From Enterococcus sp. HY326 (GTDB taxonomy: Bacteria; Bacillota; Bacilli; Lactobacillales; Enterococcaceae), in the NCBI RefSeq assembly GCF_026157065.1, contig NZ_JANLGQ010000008.1:50697-114696 (forward strand): a stretch of DNA of 64,000 nucleotides. Direction: 5' to 3'. Under the pieces are notes generated by a model. It was not told the origin of the DNA and did no database searches. It worked only from the letters and a program-made list of their open reading frames with translations. The position numbers and the translations under genes are program-made. Shown here one piece after another: positions 35,067 through 43,099 of this stretch (positions within the stretch are counted from its first letter, which is position 1; every line of letters starts with the position of its first letter).

Positions 35067-36344
35067 TTAATCATCCTCTATCTTTCTTAAATTAGGGATT
35101 GAATTATATCTTCCTAAAATATAGTCTTTTCCATAACTAGCATCATTTCTAATTTTTTTATTGTCTTCATCTACATAGCTATCCAATGAATACAATTCGG
35201 AAGATCCAGCATCATCCTTATCTACGAACCAAATTTCATCTCTTCTAAACGTTTCTTTATCTAATGTAAACACTTCTTGTGTAGAAAATATTAACTGAGC
35301 ATTTTTTTTATTTAAATTATTATCATGGAACATTATGATTATATACCTTAAAAGTAAAGGATGGAGTTTAGCATCTAATTCATCAACAAACAAAGTATGC
35401 CCATATTTAAGTGATCTTGAAATATCAGCATATAACAATAACATTTTTATTGTACCACTTGACTCAGATGTAATTGGAGTAATTTTCAATTCTTTAGTAT
35501 CTGGATTTTTATGATAACTAACTACTATTTTCCTAGTTAGCTTTTCTTCTTCGAATGAATCTATTTCTTCCTTAACACCTAATTTTTCAATACCAACATC
35601 TATTGATTTTATGAAATTTTCTAATTTCTCTTTCTCATCAATATCTTCTATAATTTGAACTAAATCCGATTCAATTGAATTACGCATAGGGCCATATCCT
35701 CTTAATTTTCTTAGCCCAAACGCTTCTCTATTAGGATTTCCGTAATCTATTGTTTTAGTATCTTTAAACCACTCTATGACATCACTAATACTCTCTATCT
35801 TTAATTGAGATAGGACTGAAATATACAAAGTTTCATCGCTTACTAGCTCCAGTAATTTTGATGTTTCGTTTACATCTTTAAAATCATTTGCAACTCTAAT
35901 CTGACTATTTTTTCTATTAAAAATAGGTTCAAAATCTTCTTTTTTTAATTTAGGATTTCTCTTGTATAAATATTCTTCAATAATTATATCGTTTTTAATA
36001 GAGAATCCATACTGATATATATTATTTTTTTTTGAAAAAAGTACACTAAACTCAGTAGGGACTGTTTCTTTTTCAAACCAATGTCCTTCCACACTATGAA
36101 ATAACTTAAATTCAGAACTAGAAAATGAATTTAATACTAACAACCTCATCATTCTAAAAGCTTCTATAATGTTACTCTTTCCAGAAGCATTTGCACCATA
36201 AATTGCTGCAACTTTAAGTACTTTTTCGTCAAAGCAATCAATAACCACATCTTCCACATGCTCTTTTATTGGTGACGCCAACATATCTAAGGTTACTTCC
36301 TCTTTAAAGGACTTAAAATTTTTAAAACTAAATTGATGTAACAT
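35067..36344 (-). CDS. rloA: AAA15/RloA-like ATPase, first gene of the defence pair
   Basis: A 425-aa ABC/SMC-like ATPase: NFKSFKEEVTLDML, Walker A IYGANASGKSNIIEAF, and a C-terminal TLFVDELDAKLHPLLLRYII (Walker B and D-loop) followed by QLIFSTQEVFTLD. This domain set with a downstream RloB is the AbiL / RloAB arrangement and is similar in design to PARIS. It sits at the cargo end of a mobile element, as defence genes commonly do. Confidence 0.85.
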   Translation of the reverse strand: MLHQFSFKNFKSFKEEVTLDMLASPIKEHVEDVVIDCFDEKVLKVAAIYGANASGKSNIIEAFRMMRLLVLNSFSSSEFKLFHSVEGHWFEKETVPTEFSVLFSKKNNIYQYGFSIKNDIIIEEYLYKRNPKLKKEDFEPIFNRKNSQIRVANDFKDVNETSKLLELVSDETLYISVLSQLKIESISDVIEWFKDTKTIDYGNPNREAFGLRKLRGYGPMRNSIESDLVQIIEDIDEKEKLENFIKSIDVGIEKLGVKEEIDSFEEEKLTRKIVVSYHKNPDTKELKITPITSESSGTIKMLLLYADISRSLKYGHTLFVDELDAKLHPLLLRYIIIMFHDNNLNKKNAQLIFSTQEVFTLDKETFRRDEIWFVDKDDAGSSELYSLDSYVDEDNKKIRNDASYGKDYILGRYNSIPNLRKIEDD

Positions 36345-36443
36345 CTTTAATCACCTCTTATTTCAAATACTACCTTAGTTTATTCCTTTTTACAAGTATT
36401 TGAGAAATTTTCTCATATTATTATCTGTAATATTTGCAGGTCT

Positions 36444-36585
36444 GTTTCATCTGCACTAACTCACACAACTATGTAGTACTTTTTAATGATTTTCAGCCAA
36501 AAACTATTTTTCGTTTCATTTACATATGAAACATAGAAACCCTTGTATATCAATATTTATAAAGCTATGTTTCATTTCGTTTCAT
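36444..36585. other. origin-like iteron block of element B
   Basis: GTTTCAT or its complement ATGAAAC occurs at 36444, 36513, 36526 (inverted), 36569 and 36579, with A/T-rich DNA between. TATATCAATATTTATAAAGC at 36546 matches 16 of 20 positions of the box in the element A origin. No replication gene of known type is in element B. The remainder of 36345-36616 shows nothing else. Confidence 0.5.
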
Positions 36586-36616
36586 GTCTCAAAATTTATT
36601 AACCTTTTGCAAAAGT

Positions 36617-36667
36617 CAAAAAAAGAGTACCCCAAGTGAACACTGTAGCTCATTTAAAGGGTACCCT
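36617..36667 (-). terminator. terminator of the lipoprotein operon
   Basis: AAGGGTACCC and GGGTACTCT pair on the minus strand, followed by TTTTTTT, about 40 bp past the stop at 36706. Confidence 0.65.
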
Positions 36668-36705
36668 TAGTACGGTCAAATAACAACGGGGTGGGGTTCT
36701 CTATC

Positions 36706-37653
36706 CTATTCAATTCCTTGTATCATTCTGCCAAAGATATGATTAGCTTGAGTTGGTTCTCCATCAGTTAGAGTAAGGGTGTACTCCGTTGCCAGTGGCT
36801 CTTTTAAGCTCACTTTTATCCCTTCTCCAACCTTCTGCTGAACAGATAGACTAATTGCTTTCAGATGTTCAATTGCTTCTGATATAGCTTGCTGATCATT
36901 TTGAATAGACTCATCAACATAATAAGTAATCCTTGTACCATTGCCATCATTTTCAGTCGTTAGATAGCCTTTATAAGGCAGTTGACCATAGTTGCTGATA
37001 AAGTAACTAAGTTGTTCATCTTTGGTAAAATTTGATTTAACATCATCAAAAGTTACACTACTATTCACAATATTACTAAAACCATCTCTAAGCTCTTTAT
37101 TCTCTGTTTCTTTAAAATATAAGTAATTATTGGGATTTCCTTGATTCTGACTAGTTATTAACACTTTGGGTACTCCCGAATTAATGGTAAAGAAGTAAAC
37201 ATGCTTCGATAAATAACCTTGTGCCCCTGCATCGGAATAAACAGCCACTAAAGAATAACCTGATTCTTCTTCACCATTTTCTGACCAGTTTAAAACTATT
37301 GGCGTGTTACCAATAACCGCCTGCCACTTATTGTTATTCAGAACCGAGTCAGGGAGTTTTAAACCGTATAAATCAACATTATTATTCGGACTGTATTGTT
37401 TATACGTCTGATTCATTGTTTGTCCCCAAGTATTCATAAAGTCATTGAGCTTTTTATCCTTATCAGCATTCCATAACATTTCATCAACTATCTTATCTTC
37501 TGTTGAAGAATTACTGACAGAGCTCTCTTTTACAGAACTAAGTCTGTTAGTAGTTTCACTATAGGTAGATGAGATAGGCTGTTCTTCTTTATTTTGACAG
37601 GACACCATCAAAATAGTGGGTAGTAGAGCTAATAACACCAATGCTTTTTTCAT
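36706..37653 (-). CDS. DUF4767-type lipoprotein
   Basis: About 315 aa. Signal peptide with lipobox TILMVSC, a Ser/Thr-rich linker, then MLWNADKDKKLNDFMNTWGQTMNQTYKQY, which matches DUF4767 as known from enterococcal and lactobacillar lipoproteins. Start ATG at 37651-37653 behind GGGAGT; a longer frame overlaps the upstream gene. Should sit on the outer face of the membrane. Function unknown; on a satellite a superinfection-exclusion role is conceivable but unproven. Confidence 0.75.
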   Translation of the reverse strand: MKKALVLLALLPTILMVSCQNKEEQPISSTYSETTNRLSSVKESSVSNSSTEDKIVDEMLWNADKDKKLNDFMNTWGQTMNQTYKQYSPNNNVDLYGLKLPDSVLNNNKWQAVIGNTPIVLNWSENGEEESGYSLVAVYSDAGAQGYLSKHVYFFTINSGVPKVLITSQNQGNPNNYLYFKETENKELRDGFSNIVNSSVTFDDVKSNFTKDEQLSYFISNYGQLPYKGYLTTENDGNGTRITYYVDESIQNDQQAISEAIEHLKAISLSVQQKVGEGIKVSLKEPLATEYTLTLTDGEPTQANHIFGRMIQGIE

Positions 37654-37657
37654 TTTG

Positions 37658-38158
37658 TTACTCCCTATCAAATTTATCTGGATTTTTTTCTATATAATCA
37701 TTGTAAAGCACAGTTGTCATAGAAACAATCGTTTGCCCTGCTTGAATTTTTTCGATATCTTGCTCCAGTATCCCTGTTCTTATTTTATCTATGCCCTCAT
37801 AAAGAGTTTCATGAGAATCCTTAATCTCTTTAGGTAAAGCACTTGTAGGTTTGATGTTTTTCAATTTTTTCATTTGTTTACCTAAATAGTCTGCTGTATC
37901 CTGCATATCTTCATCAGAATAGACATCTGTCTGCTTGATTTTCACGTCACTATCAACGACTATATTCACAACTTCTTGTACGTATTCTTTTTCTGATAGC
38001 CCCTCCGAACTAAATAACATTGAAAAACAACCTAATAATAGCAAGCCCCCCACTATCAGTATTTTTCTTCTATCCTTTGGGTGATGATGTGTTTTGAGAA
38101 GCTTTCTTATTGCAATTGCGAAAAAAATAAAACCTATCCCACCTAATATTTTTGTCAT
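37658..38158 (-). CDS. hypothetical membrane protein
   Basis: A 166-aa protein with two N-terminal helices (about 5-19 and 33-48) and an extracellular or cytoplasmic helical domain. Not recognised. Ends 4 bp before the lipoprotein start, so the two are coupled. Confidence 0.65.
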   Translation of the reverse strand: MTKILGGIGFIFFAIAIRKLLKTHHHPKDRRKILIVGGLLLLGCFSMLFSSEGLSEKEYVQEVVNIVVDSDVKIKQTDVYSDEDMQDTADYLGKQMKKLKNIKPTSALPKEIKDSHETLYEGIDKIRTGILEQDIEKIQAGQTIVSMTTVLYNDYIEKNPDKFDRE

Positions 38159-38170
38159 CTTTAAACCTCC

Positions 38171-38533
38171 TCAATATCCAGATGATAAGCCCAGAAGCGT
38201 TCCTAGAATACCACCTGCTACACCTGCAATCATTAAAATAGTTCCATGCTTTTCATCATGTTCTCTATACAAATACCCCATAATAACTCCAATAGCACCA
38301 AATAATACAGGAATAAATAGGAGTGAGATGACAACTGAAATCCATCCAGCAATCTTATACAGATTTCCACTCTGCTTTCCCTTACTAATCTGGTCTTTTA
38401 CTTCACTGAGAGATTTTTCTATCTTAGGGCTTATTTGTTCTGTGTATAACTCCTTATTTTCCTGCGATGCACCACATGATGGGCAAAACTTTGCTGATTT
38501 CTCCATTTGACTTCCACACTTTCTACAATACAT
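38171..38533 (-). CDS. zinc-ribbon membrane protein
   Basis: A 120-aa protein: YCRKCGSQMEKSAKFCPSCGAS is a four-Cys zinc ribbon at the N-terminus, then a linker and two hydrophobic helices (about 61-85 and 97-117). Common small Firmicutes type, function unknown. Stop of the XRE gene overlaps its start. Confidence 0.75.
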   Translation of the reverse strand: MYCRKCGSQMEKSAKFCPSCGASQENKELYTEQISPKIEKSLSEVKDQISKGKQSGNLYKIAGWISVVISLLFIPVLFGAIGVIMGYLYREHDEKHGTILMIAGVAGGILGTLLGLSSGY

Positions 38534-38756
38534 TTGTTTCTTCCTCCCTATTTACATTAAAAATATCATGAAAGAGCTCATCCATATCAACTTCTAACAC
38601 TTGCGATAATAGCTTCATTTGGTAAGGTTTAGGTACTGTCCTACCAGTTTCCCATGAACTAATTGACTGCTGAGTGACAGACATTTTCTCAGCTATTTCA
38701 ATTTGAGAATACCCTTTTGCTTCTCTGTATAAACTAAGTCTTCTTTTCTCTTTCAT
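38523..38756 (-). CDS. XRE-family HTH regulator
   Basis: About 77 aa; LSLYREAKGYSQIEIAEKMSVTQQSISSWETG is a textbook HTH. ATG at 38754-38756 behind GAGGAGGAAAAAG; a longer upstream frame lacks such a site. First gene of the operon with zinc ribbon, membrane and lipoprotein genes, and divergent from another XRE gene. Confidence 0.85.
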   Translation of the reverse strand: MKEKRRLSLYREAKGYSQIEIAEKMSVTQQSISSWETGRTVPKPYQMKLLSQVLEVDMDELFHDIFNVNREEETNVL

Positions 38757-38890
38757 AATCTTTTTCCTCCTCACAAACATTATATACATCGTTTTGTAGT
38801 ATTTCAACAATAATTTGTGATTAAACACCATTTTTAACAAGAATAAACAACATTTCGTTGTATAGTATAAGTATCGGAGGGATAGACTAA
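38757..38890. promoter_or_regulatory. divergent regulatory region between two XRE genes
   Basis: Contains two related sites, ACATCGTTTTGTAGTA and ACATTTCGTTGTATAGTA, near either gene and -10-like TATAAT/TATACA stretches. Probable operators for one or both XRE proteins. Confidence 0.45.
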
Positions 38891-39229
38891 ATGAAACAAT
38901 ATGCTAAAACCATACGAGAAAGCAGAAAAAAATTAGGTTGGACTCAAAAACAACTTGCTGAGAAAATCCATGCCTCTCAGCAAGCTATTGCTCGTTGGGA
39001 AAATGAAATTACTGAACCTCGAACTGAAAATTTACAAGCACTTTCAGAGGCTCTGGGAGTCCCTCTAAGCCATTTTATAGATAGACAAACAGAAATAGCA
39101 GATGACGATTTCAACGCTTTGTATCGCTCCTTATCGCCCGAAGATAAGGTTAAAACCTTAGACTATATGAGGTTATTAAAGAGACAAGAAATGGAACGAA
39201 ACAAATTTAAAGATCACCCAGCCAATTAA
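38891..39229 (+). CDS. XRE-family HTH regulator
   Basis: A 112-aa protein with HTH IRESRKKLGWTQKQLAEKIHASQQAIARWENE and a charged helical tail (SPEDKVKTLDYMRLLKRQ). Divergent from the lipoprotein operon and its likely controller. Confidence 0.85.
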   Translation: MKQYAKTIRESRKKLGWTQKQLAEKIHASQQAIARWENEITEPRTENLQALSEALGVPLSHFIDRQTEIADDDFNALYRSLSPEDKVKTLDYMRLLKRQEMERNKFKDHPAN

Positions 39230-39304
39230 GAAGGGTGATCTTTAGACTTTAAAACTAGATGGACTCATCTCCAAAGTTATTTTCCAAAAAAATCAATTAA
39301 TAAG

Positions 39305-40111
39305 CTATACATTTTTCTCCTTCATTTTTTGAAGAACGCCTTTTACTTTGATTTCCAACCTATATACTCTTTTTTTGAAGGTTTCCTTAGAAATTTCATG
39401 TTTCTCGCATATATTATCTTCGTTAAGTAATAACAAATCCAATATAAGCTGTTTTTCTCTTGTTTTCAGCACTTCTGATTCTATCAACTCTTTTAATAAT
39501 TCAACGGTTTCTACCTCCTGCATATAATCAGTTACATTATTATAGTTATTTTCTACGCTCAATATATCTCTTGAGCTTAATTTCAATTTAAGTTCATATT
39601 CATTGACAAATATATCTTCATGAGAAAAAATGTCTACACCCATTCCATTGTGAGTTGGGCTCATCACTCTATAATAGTCAGGCTTCTCCTTTTTTTCTCT
39701 GGCTAACTGTTCACTAGACTTTCTTCTATATCCATTCCCAAGCATTAATTCTCTTTTTAAATTTCTCTCTGCATTTTGCAGCATATTATATTTTAACTTC
39801 ATTGACTCTTCAGATTCTCCCTGTAGTAATAAATGAAATTCCCAGATATCTTTATTGTTTTGTTCCTGAAGCTTCACTCTTCTACAATATTCTATCCATA
39901 AAGAGGCTACATACATATCGTATGTATCTTTATATTTAGGCATGTTAACAGGTACAGACGTAGAACGATACACTTCATAAACATAAGTTTGGATATATGG
40001 CTTAATTAACTTAAAAAAGTGAACCCATACAATTTGTAAATCTCTTACATATTTTTCCCTTGGCGATACTTTTCTATCTAGTAATTTCTCATTTTTTTCA
40101 ATTTTATTCAT
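39305..40111 (-). CDS. unknown protein with sigma/HTH-like C-terminus
   Basis: A 268-aa, highly charged helical protein. The last 65 residues (LKTREKQLILDLLLLNEDNICEKHEISKETFKKRVYRL) look like a sigma-region-4 or ArpU-like HTH. It occupies the place where element A has its replication genes, so it could be a replication initiator or a late regulator of element B. Not recognised. Confidence 0.5.
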   Translation of the reverse strand: MNKIEKNEKLLDRKVSPREKYVRDLQIVWVHFFKLIKPYIQTYVYEVYRSTSVPVNMPKYKDTYDMYVASLWIEYCRRVKLQEQNNKDIWEFHLLLQGESEESMKLKYNMLQNAERNLKRELMLGNGYRRKSSEQLAREKKEKPDYYRVMSPTHNGMGVDIFSHEDIFVNEYELKLKLSSRDILSVENNYNNVTDYMQEVETVELLKELIESEVLKTREKQLILDLLLLNEDNICEKHEISKETFKKRVYRLEIKVKGVLQKMKEKNV

Positions 40112-40314
40112 AATCTTCTCCTTAATTGTCCAAATTTATATTTTTATTGGGCATTATTTATTTGTAAAACTCTTTTGAAATGTTCTTTCATCTTAGTCCC
40201 TTCTGAAAAACCTTCATCATACTAAAAAACTACTAACCTTTTAATCAAAATCCTTTATATATTTGATTGTTTTTGAATCTCTTTAGATTAGTAGTTAAAT
40301 AGAACTTAGAATTG

Positions 40315-40403
40315 AAAGCTGAGTGATTTTCTCAGCTTTTTACAGGTTTTTTAAGGGGCGTGCCCCTTGAATAGCTACCTTTGTGTTCTTTTTCAAAAAG
40401 AAC
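40315..40403 (-). terminator. three hairpins in a row after the Xis-like gene
   Basis: In order of minus-strand transcription: GTTCTTTTTGAAAAAGAAC (40385-40403), AAGGGGCACGCCCCTT (40353-40368, followed by AAAAAA), and AAAGCTGAG/CTCAGCTTT (40315-40339). The last has a T-run on the plus strand. Together they insulate the gene at 40411 from the one at 39305-40111. Confidence 0.55.
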
Positions 40404-40410
40404 CCTCAAG

Positions 40411-40698
40411 CTAACTTCTGTGACTTAGCATAAAAACATCTAAGTCAGATTTAGAAATTCTTTGAATACCATCAATTTTAGTAATAGCTAGATCATACTC
40501 AGAAATATATCTTTTCAATGTGTTTAAAGAAACATCTAAATATTTAGATGCATCCTTCAACTTCATATATTCAGAATACTTATTACTAGTGTTCAGTAAA
40601 AAATAGATATCCTCTTTTAACTTTTCAATCTCCCCTTCTAACACTTGTTGAACTGTCTTAGTAATGACACTATCAATTGTTATGTCTTCTGTTAACAT
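40411..40698 (-). CDS. xis: excisionase-like HTH protein of element B
   Basis: About 95 aa. C-terminal half: MKLKDASKYLDVSLNTLKRYISEYDL and then ISKSDLDVFML, a MerR/Xis-like winged HTH similar in layout to the element A protein at 31797. ATG 40696-40698 preferred for its GAAAGGATGG site. Confidence 0.6.
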   Translation of the reverse strand: MLTEDITIDSVITKTVQQVLEGEIEKLKEDIYFLLNTSNKYSEYMKLKDASKYLDVSLNTLKRYISEYDLAITKIDGIQRISKSDLDVFMLSHRS

Positions 40699-40867
40699 AA
40701 ATTCCATCCTTTCATTAGTTTTTTGTATCTCTCTTTTTAAAATCACTAAAAAAGCACAGACTCCCCCTCTCATCAAAATAAAGTAAAAAAACTTTAATTA
40801 GACAAGAAGCATTGAAAGTCTGTGCTGTAAGCTTCTTTATATATTACATGATTACTATACCACGAAA

Positions 40868-40987
40868 CAGGGCGTTTGTCAATACCCTGTTTACGATTAA
40901 TTGCTATTTAAATTAAATCATTTTAAAATACTAGTATTCAGTGTGCTATTTTTCAAAAACGTAATACAGGGTATTTACAAACACCCT
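40868..40987. promoter_or_regulatory. paired operators in the element B lysogeny switch
   Basis: CAGGGCGTTTGTCAATACCC at 40868 and CAGGGTATTTACAAACACCC at 40967 are inverted versions of one ~21-bp site, 100 bp apart, flanking the divergent promoters of the Xis-like and CI-like genes. The right copy overlaps the TATTATATTGTATACT promoter region of the repressor. Confidence 0.75.
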
Positions 40988-41022
40988 ATTATATTGTATA
41001 CTATTTGCAAGGAGATGATAAT

Positions 41023-41733
41023 ATGACTAACTCACTTCCTCTAACTTCTAGTGACAGAGACAAACACCGAGGTCAGAGAATTAAAAAAATTCGTAAAGAA
41101 TTAAAATTGACTCAAGTAGACTTTGGTATACTTGTCTCTAAAAATAAGAGTATGGACAGAAAAACTGTTTACGATTGGGAAATAGGTAAATTTTGTCCTA
41201 ATGATGAAAGTTTAAAAAAAATAACCAAAATAGGAAATATTAGTATTGAGGAACTCTTGTTTGGATCATTTGACAGCTACATTTTAGGATTGATTCTAAA
41301 TGGTGATACATTAATTCAAAATGAATTTAGTTCTACAGATTTATCACTCTATGATTACCTAAAATTTTCAAATAGACCTGTAACAGCTAGTCTATTTAAA
41401 AATTTAGATATAGAAAAGAAAAAAGATATCTCTTATAAGACACTCGAAATTTGCCGTAAAAAAAAGCTAACACACTATGATACTAAAAAGATTAGCGATA
41501 TTTTTACTGATGTTGTCACAAACTACACAGAAGGAGATATTTCTTATCTTACCTTTTCAATTTTAGAAAATTTAAACTTAATTGAAACTGAATGGCTACC
41601 AGATCAAGTTAGGGATAATTCTTCTGAATCAAATAAGTTTTCTGACGATGGGTTAATTGCAATATCTAATGCCATTACTCATTTTAGACATGAACTAAAT
41701 ATCATTAACAACCAGTACAGTAATCTAAAATAA
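41023..41733 (+). CDS. CI-like XRE repressor of element B
   Basis: About 236 aa; HTH KKIRKELKLTQVDFGILVSKNKSMDRKTVYDWEIG and a helical C-terminus without peptidase residues. ATG 41023 behind AAGGAG. Same position and HTH layout as the element A repressor, but C-terminus longer and unrelated. Confidence 0.83.
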   Translation: MTNSLPLTSSDRDKHRGQRIKKIRKELKLTQVDFGILVSKNKSMDRKTVYDWEIGKFCPNDESLKKITKIGNISIEELLFGSFDSYILGLILNGDTLIQNEFSSTDLSLYDYLKFSNRPVTASLFKNLDIEKKKDISYKTLEICRKKKLTHYDTKKISDIFTDVVTNYTEGDISYLTFSILENLNLIETEWLPDQVRDNSSESNKFSDDGLIAISNAITHFRHELNIINNQYSNLK

Positions 41734-41862
41734 CGGAGGTGTATAAGATGGAGCGATACTAAGCGTAACATCTTAAAATAAACAGAAATTAATACTTAGA
41801 TTTACTCCTACTATTGCTCCCAATAGACTATATCTATTGACCGATATCTAGGAGGAAAGAAA

Positions 41863-43005
41863 ATGGCAAAAATATCAAAGTACAAAAAGAATAACGGTCA
41901 AGTAGCATGGATGTTCAAAGGACATGTGGCCACTGATCCACGAACTGGAGAAAAAGTAAATACCACACGTAGAGGCTTTAAAACTAGGCAAGATGCAAAA
42001 AAATCACTTGATGAACTAGCATACGAGATAAAGTATGGGGTCAAGAAGAAAGCTTCTGATATGACTTTCGAGGACTTATATGAAGAATGGATAACCCATC
42101 AACGATCAAGTGTTAAGCCTTCGACAGTAGCTATATCTGTTAGATTTGCTAAAAATCAAATACTACCTGAGTTTGGTAAGTTGAAGTTAACGGATATTTC
42201 TGTCCCATACTGCCAGAAAGTCTTAAGCAAATGGCATGCAAAATATAAGATGTGGGATTCTATTCGAAAACAGACTGGACAGATTTTAGCCTATGGCGTT
42301 TCTATGGAATATCTTGATAGTAACCCTATGAGAAAAACAATGCGTCCTAAGCATAAAGAGTATGAGGAAAAACGAAAGTTCTATACTAAAGATGAATTGA
42401 ATACCTTGCTAGATGCATTCAAGGACTTTGGAAACACTAAGCAATATGCTTTCTTCCGATTACTAGCATATACTGGGATGAGAAAAAGCGAAGTTCTTGC
42501 ATTACAGTGGAAAGATATTGATATGTTTAATAAGGAACTGTATGTTAACAAAACAGTTGCGATTGATGAACATAAGAATATCATAATCCAAACGCCTAAA
42601 ACCAAAGCCTCAAGAAGAACGATTTCTCTTGATAAAGGGACTTTAGCAATCTTAAACGACTGGAAGATGCAACAAAGAACTGAATATTTTAAACTAGGCT
42701 ATAATACGAGCTCAGAAGAGCAATATGTTTTTACAACACTTAAAAACACTCTATACATTCCAAACACTGTGAATGATTGGTTAAGATATATTTTGAAAAA
42801 GTATAACTTACCTCGTATTACGCCTCATGGATTCAGACATACCCACGCTAGTTTGTTATTAGAAGCTGGAGAATCTGTTAAGGTAGTTCAACAACGATTA
42901 GGGCATGAAAATAGTAAAGTGACATTAGATATCTATGCACACATTACAAACAACGCACCTAAGAAAACGGGGCAAGAGTTTGCTGATATGATGGCTCATC
43001 AGTAA
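41863..43005 (+). CDS. int: integrase of element B (tyrosine recombinase)
   Basis: A 380-aa protein, relative of the element A integrase throughout (VAWMFKGHVATDPRTGEKVNTTRRGF; Arg in YTGMRKSEVLALQW; HGFRHTHASLLLEAG; LGHENSK; Tyr in LDIYAHI). It uses the same sufB core site but different arm repeats. ATG behind AGGAGG. Confidence 0.93.
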   Translation: MAKISKYKKNNGQVAWMFKGHVATDPRTGEKVNTTRRGFKTRQDAKKSLDELAYEIKYGVKKKASDMTFEDLYEEWITHQRSSVKPSTVAISVRFAKNQILPEFGKLKLTDISVPYCQKVLSKWHAKYKMWDSIRKQTGQILAYGVSMEYLDSNPMRKTMRPKHKEYEEKRKFYTKDELNTLLDAFKDFGNTKQYAFFRLLAYTGMRKSEVLALQWKDIDMFNKELYVNKTVAIDEHKNIIIQTPKTKASRRTISLDKGTLAILNDWKMQQRTEYFKLGYNTSSEEQYVFTTLKNTLYIPNTVNDWLRYILKKYNLPRITPHGFRHTHASLLLEAGESVKVVQQRLGHENSKVTLDIYAHITNNAPKKTGQEFADMMAHQ

Positions 43006-43011
43006 AAAAGC

Positions 43012-43031
43012 TGGTCAAAAGCTGGTCATTT
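43012..43031 (+). repeat. arm-type repeats at the right end of element B
   Basis: TGGTCAAAAGCTGGTCATTT, directly after the integrase stop; see 34347-34367 for the partner. Confidence 0.7.
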
Positions 43032-43055
43032 CTAATATCAAGGTAAAAGAAAAAA

Positions 43056-43086
43056 GCTAGAACCCTTATATATCAAGGGTTCTAGC
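43056..43086 (-). terminator. sufB terminator supplied by element B
   Basis: GCTAGAACCCTT and AAGGGTTCTAGC pair perfectly; on the minus strand followed by TTTTTTC. Copies with compensating changes sit at 34174-34205 and 25247-25278. Confidence 0.9.
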
Positions 43087-43099
43087 TCCTATAATAGGT

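Noticed and set aside
43056..43086. Terminator of the element B integrase
   Set aside because: The T-run lies on the minus strand, so it terminates sufB, although it may also slow plus-strand transcription.
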